From positions 1 through 44,913 of the forward strand of contig CAINDO010000390.1 of the NCBI GenBank assembly GCA_903847385.1: 44,913 nt of DNA, written 5' to 3'. A model generated the notes under the pieces. That model saw only the letters and a list, made by a program, of their open reading frames with translations. It was not told the DNA's origin and did no database searches. This stretch comes from an uncultured Myxococcales bacterium. GTDB lineage: Bacteria > Myxococcota_A > Bradymonadia > UBA7976 > UBA1532. The position numbers and the translations under genes were made by a program. Shown here in pieces: positions 44,702-44,913 of the stretch (position 1 is its first letter; each line of letters opens with the position of its first letter).

Positions 44702-44913
44702 ATGCGTCGACCCGTGTCCAGCCGCCCCGCCCCAGTCTTCGGTCCCTCACAGTCCCTGGCGCTCGGCCTCCTCCTCGGCGCCTGCTCCGCCGTGTCCGGG
44801 AGTGGCGGCGCGGCCGACGCCGGCGCCGGTGGGGGTCCGGCCCCGGACGCAAGCGCGGGTGACGTGGGTCCGGGGGGCGCCATCGCCCGGCCCGACGCGG
44901 CCCCCGGCGGTCA
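44702..44913 (+). CDS. Lipoprotein, N-terminal part (runs off window)
   Basis: The first 70 codons are in the window. A signal peptide with lipobox LLLGACS ends near residue 29, followed by an Ala/Gly/Asp-rich linker (GSGGAADAGAGGGP), as in the other surface lipoproteins here. GAGGT (44694-44698) precedes ATG 44702, with the same GAGGTCCC spacing used by the lysozyme-like gene at 42552. The functional domain lies outside the window. Confidence 0.75.
   Translation, partial: MRRPVSSRPAPVFGPSQSLALGLLLGACSAVSGSGGAADAGAGGGPAPDASAGDVGPGGAIARPDAAPGG

Overview
The window is about 70 % GC and gene-dense, with no tRNA, rRNA, CRISPR array, insertion sequence or prophage gene that I can see. Many lipoprotein signal peptides, a Tat signal, an outer-membrane-type protein and Cys-rich surface lipoproteins point to a Gram-negative bacterium. 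The mix of a lexA-imuA-imuB-dnaE2 cassette, a MopE-like metal-binding motif, Cys-rich repeat lipoproteins and a huge multihaem cytochrome suggests a Myxococcota-type (former Deltaproteobacteria) organism; this is inference. No gap between genes exceeds 300 bases; the longest are about 223 bp (23015-23237) and 210 bp (35807-36016).

Layout. 1-3612: end of a kinase-like gene, then a TIR-nSTAND-transmembrane-coiled-coil-TPR protein. 3695-9870: the SOS mutagenesis operon lexA > imuA > imuB > dnaE2 on the minus strand, preceded by a perfect 8+8 palindrome that is a candidate LexA operator and is shared with a divergent acyltransferase (9907-11223). 11242-17504: a minus-strand run encoding a DUF6918-like protein, TldD, TldE, a methyltransferase-like protein and a membrane phosphatase/transferase of the alkaline phosphatase superfamily. 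17654-20619: an ILVBL/HACL2-like ThDP enzyme, a small exported protein and a family 2 glycosyltransferase. 20621-23014: a DUF3160-like lipoprotein. 23140-24370: two Fur-like boxes flanking a promoter ahead of an outer-membrane-type protein and a monohaem cytochrome. 24428-27690: an RluA-type pseudouridine synthase, a Cys-rich lipoprotein, and a Crp/Fnr regulator followed by a DUF2892 membrane protein with a TGTGAC/GTCACA palindrome between them. 27691-32441: an MpaB/latex-clearing-like oxygenase, then a coupled operon of HAD phosphatase, Tat-exported small subunit and GMC oxidoreductase, followed by an orphan protein. 32451-35806: lipoprotein, pirin, OsmC plus small Zn-ribbon protein with a clear terminator, and a secreted protein. 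36017-40255: a 1412-residue lipoprotein cytochrome with 59 CxxCH motifs in 19 three-haem modules. 40397-44913: secreted protein, nucleotide pyrophosphatase-like protein, lysozyme-like lipoprotein, DUF72 protein and the start of a lipoprotein.

Most striking are the 59-haem modular cytochrome, which has almost one spare histidine per haem and recent exact 210-bp module duplications; the Fur-box pair; the SOS operator; and the TIR-STAND protein, which may be a defence NLR. Functions come from sequence motifs read by eye; no database search was run.
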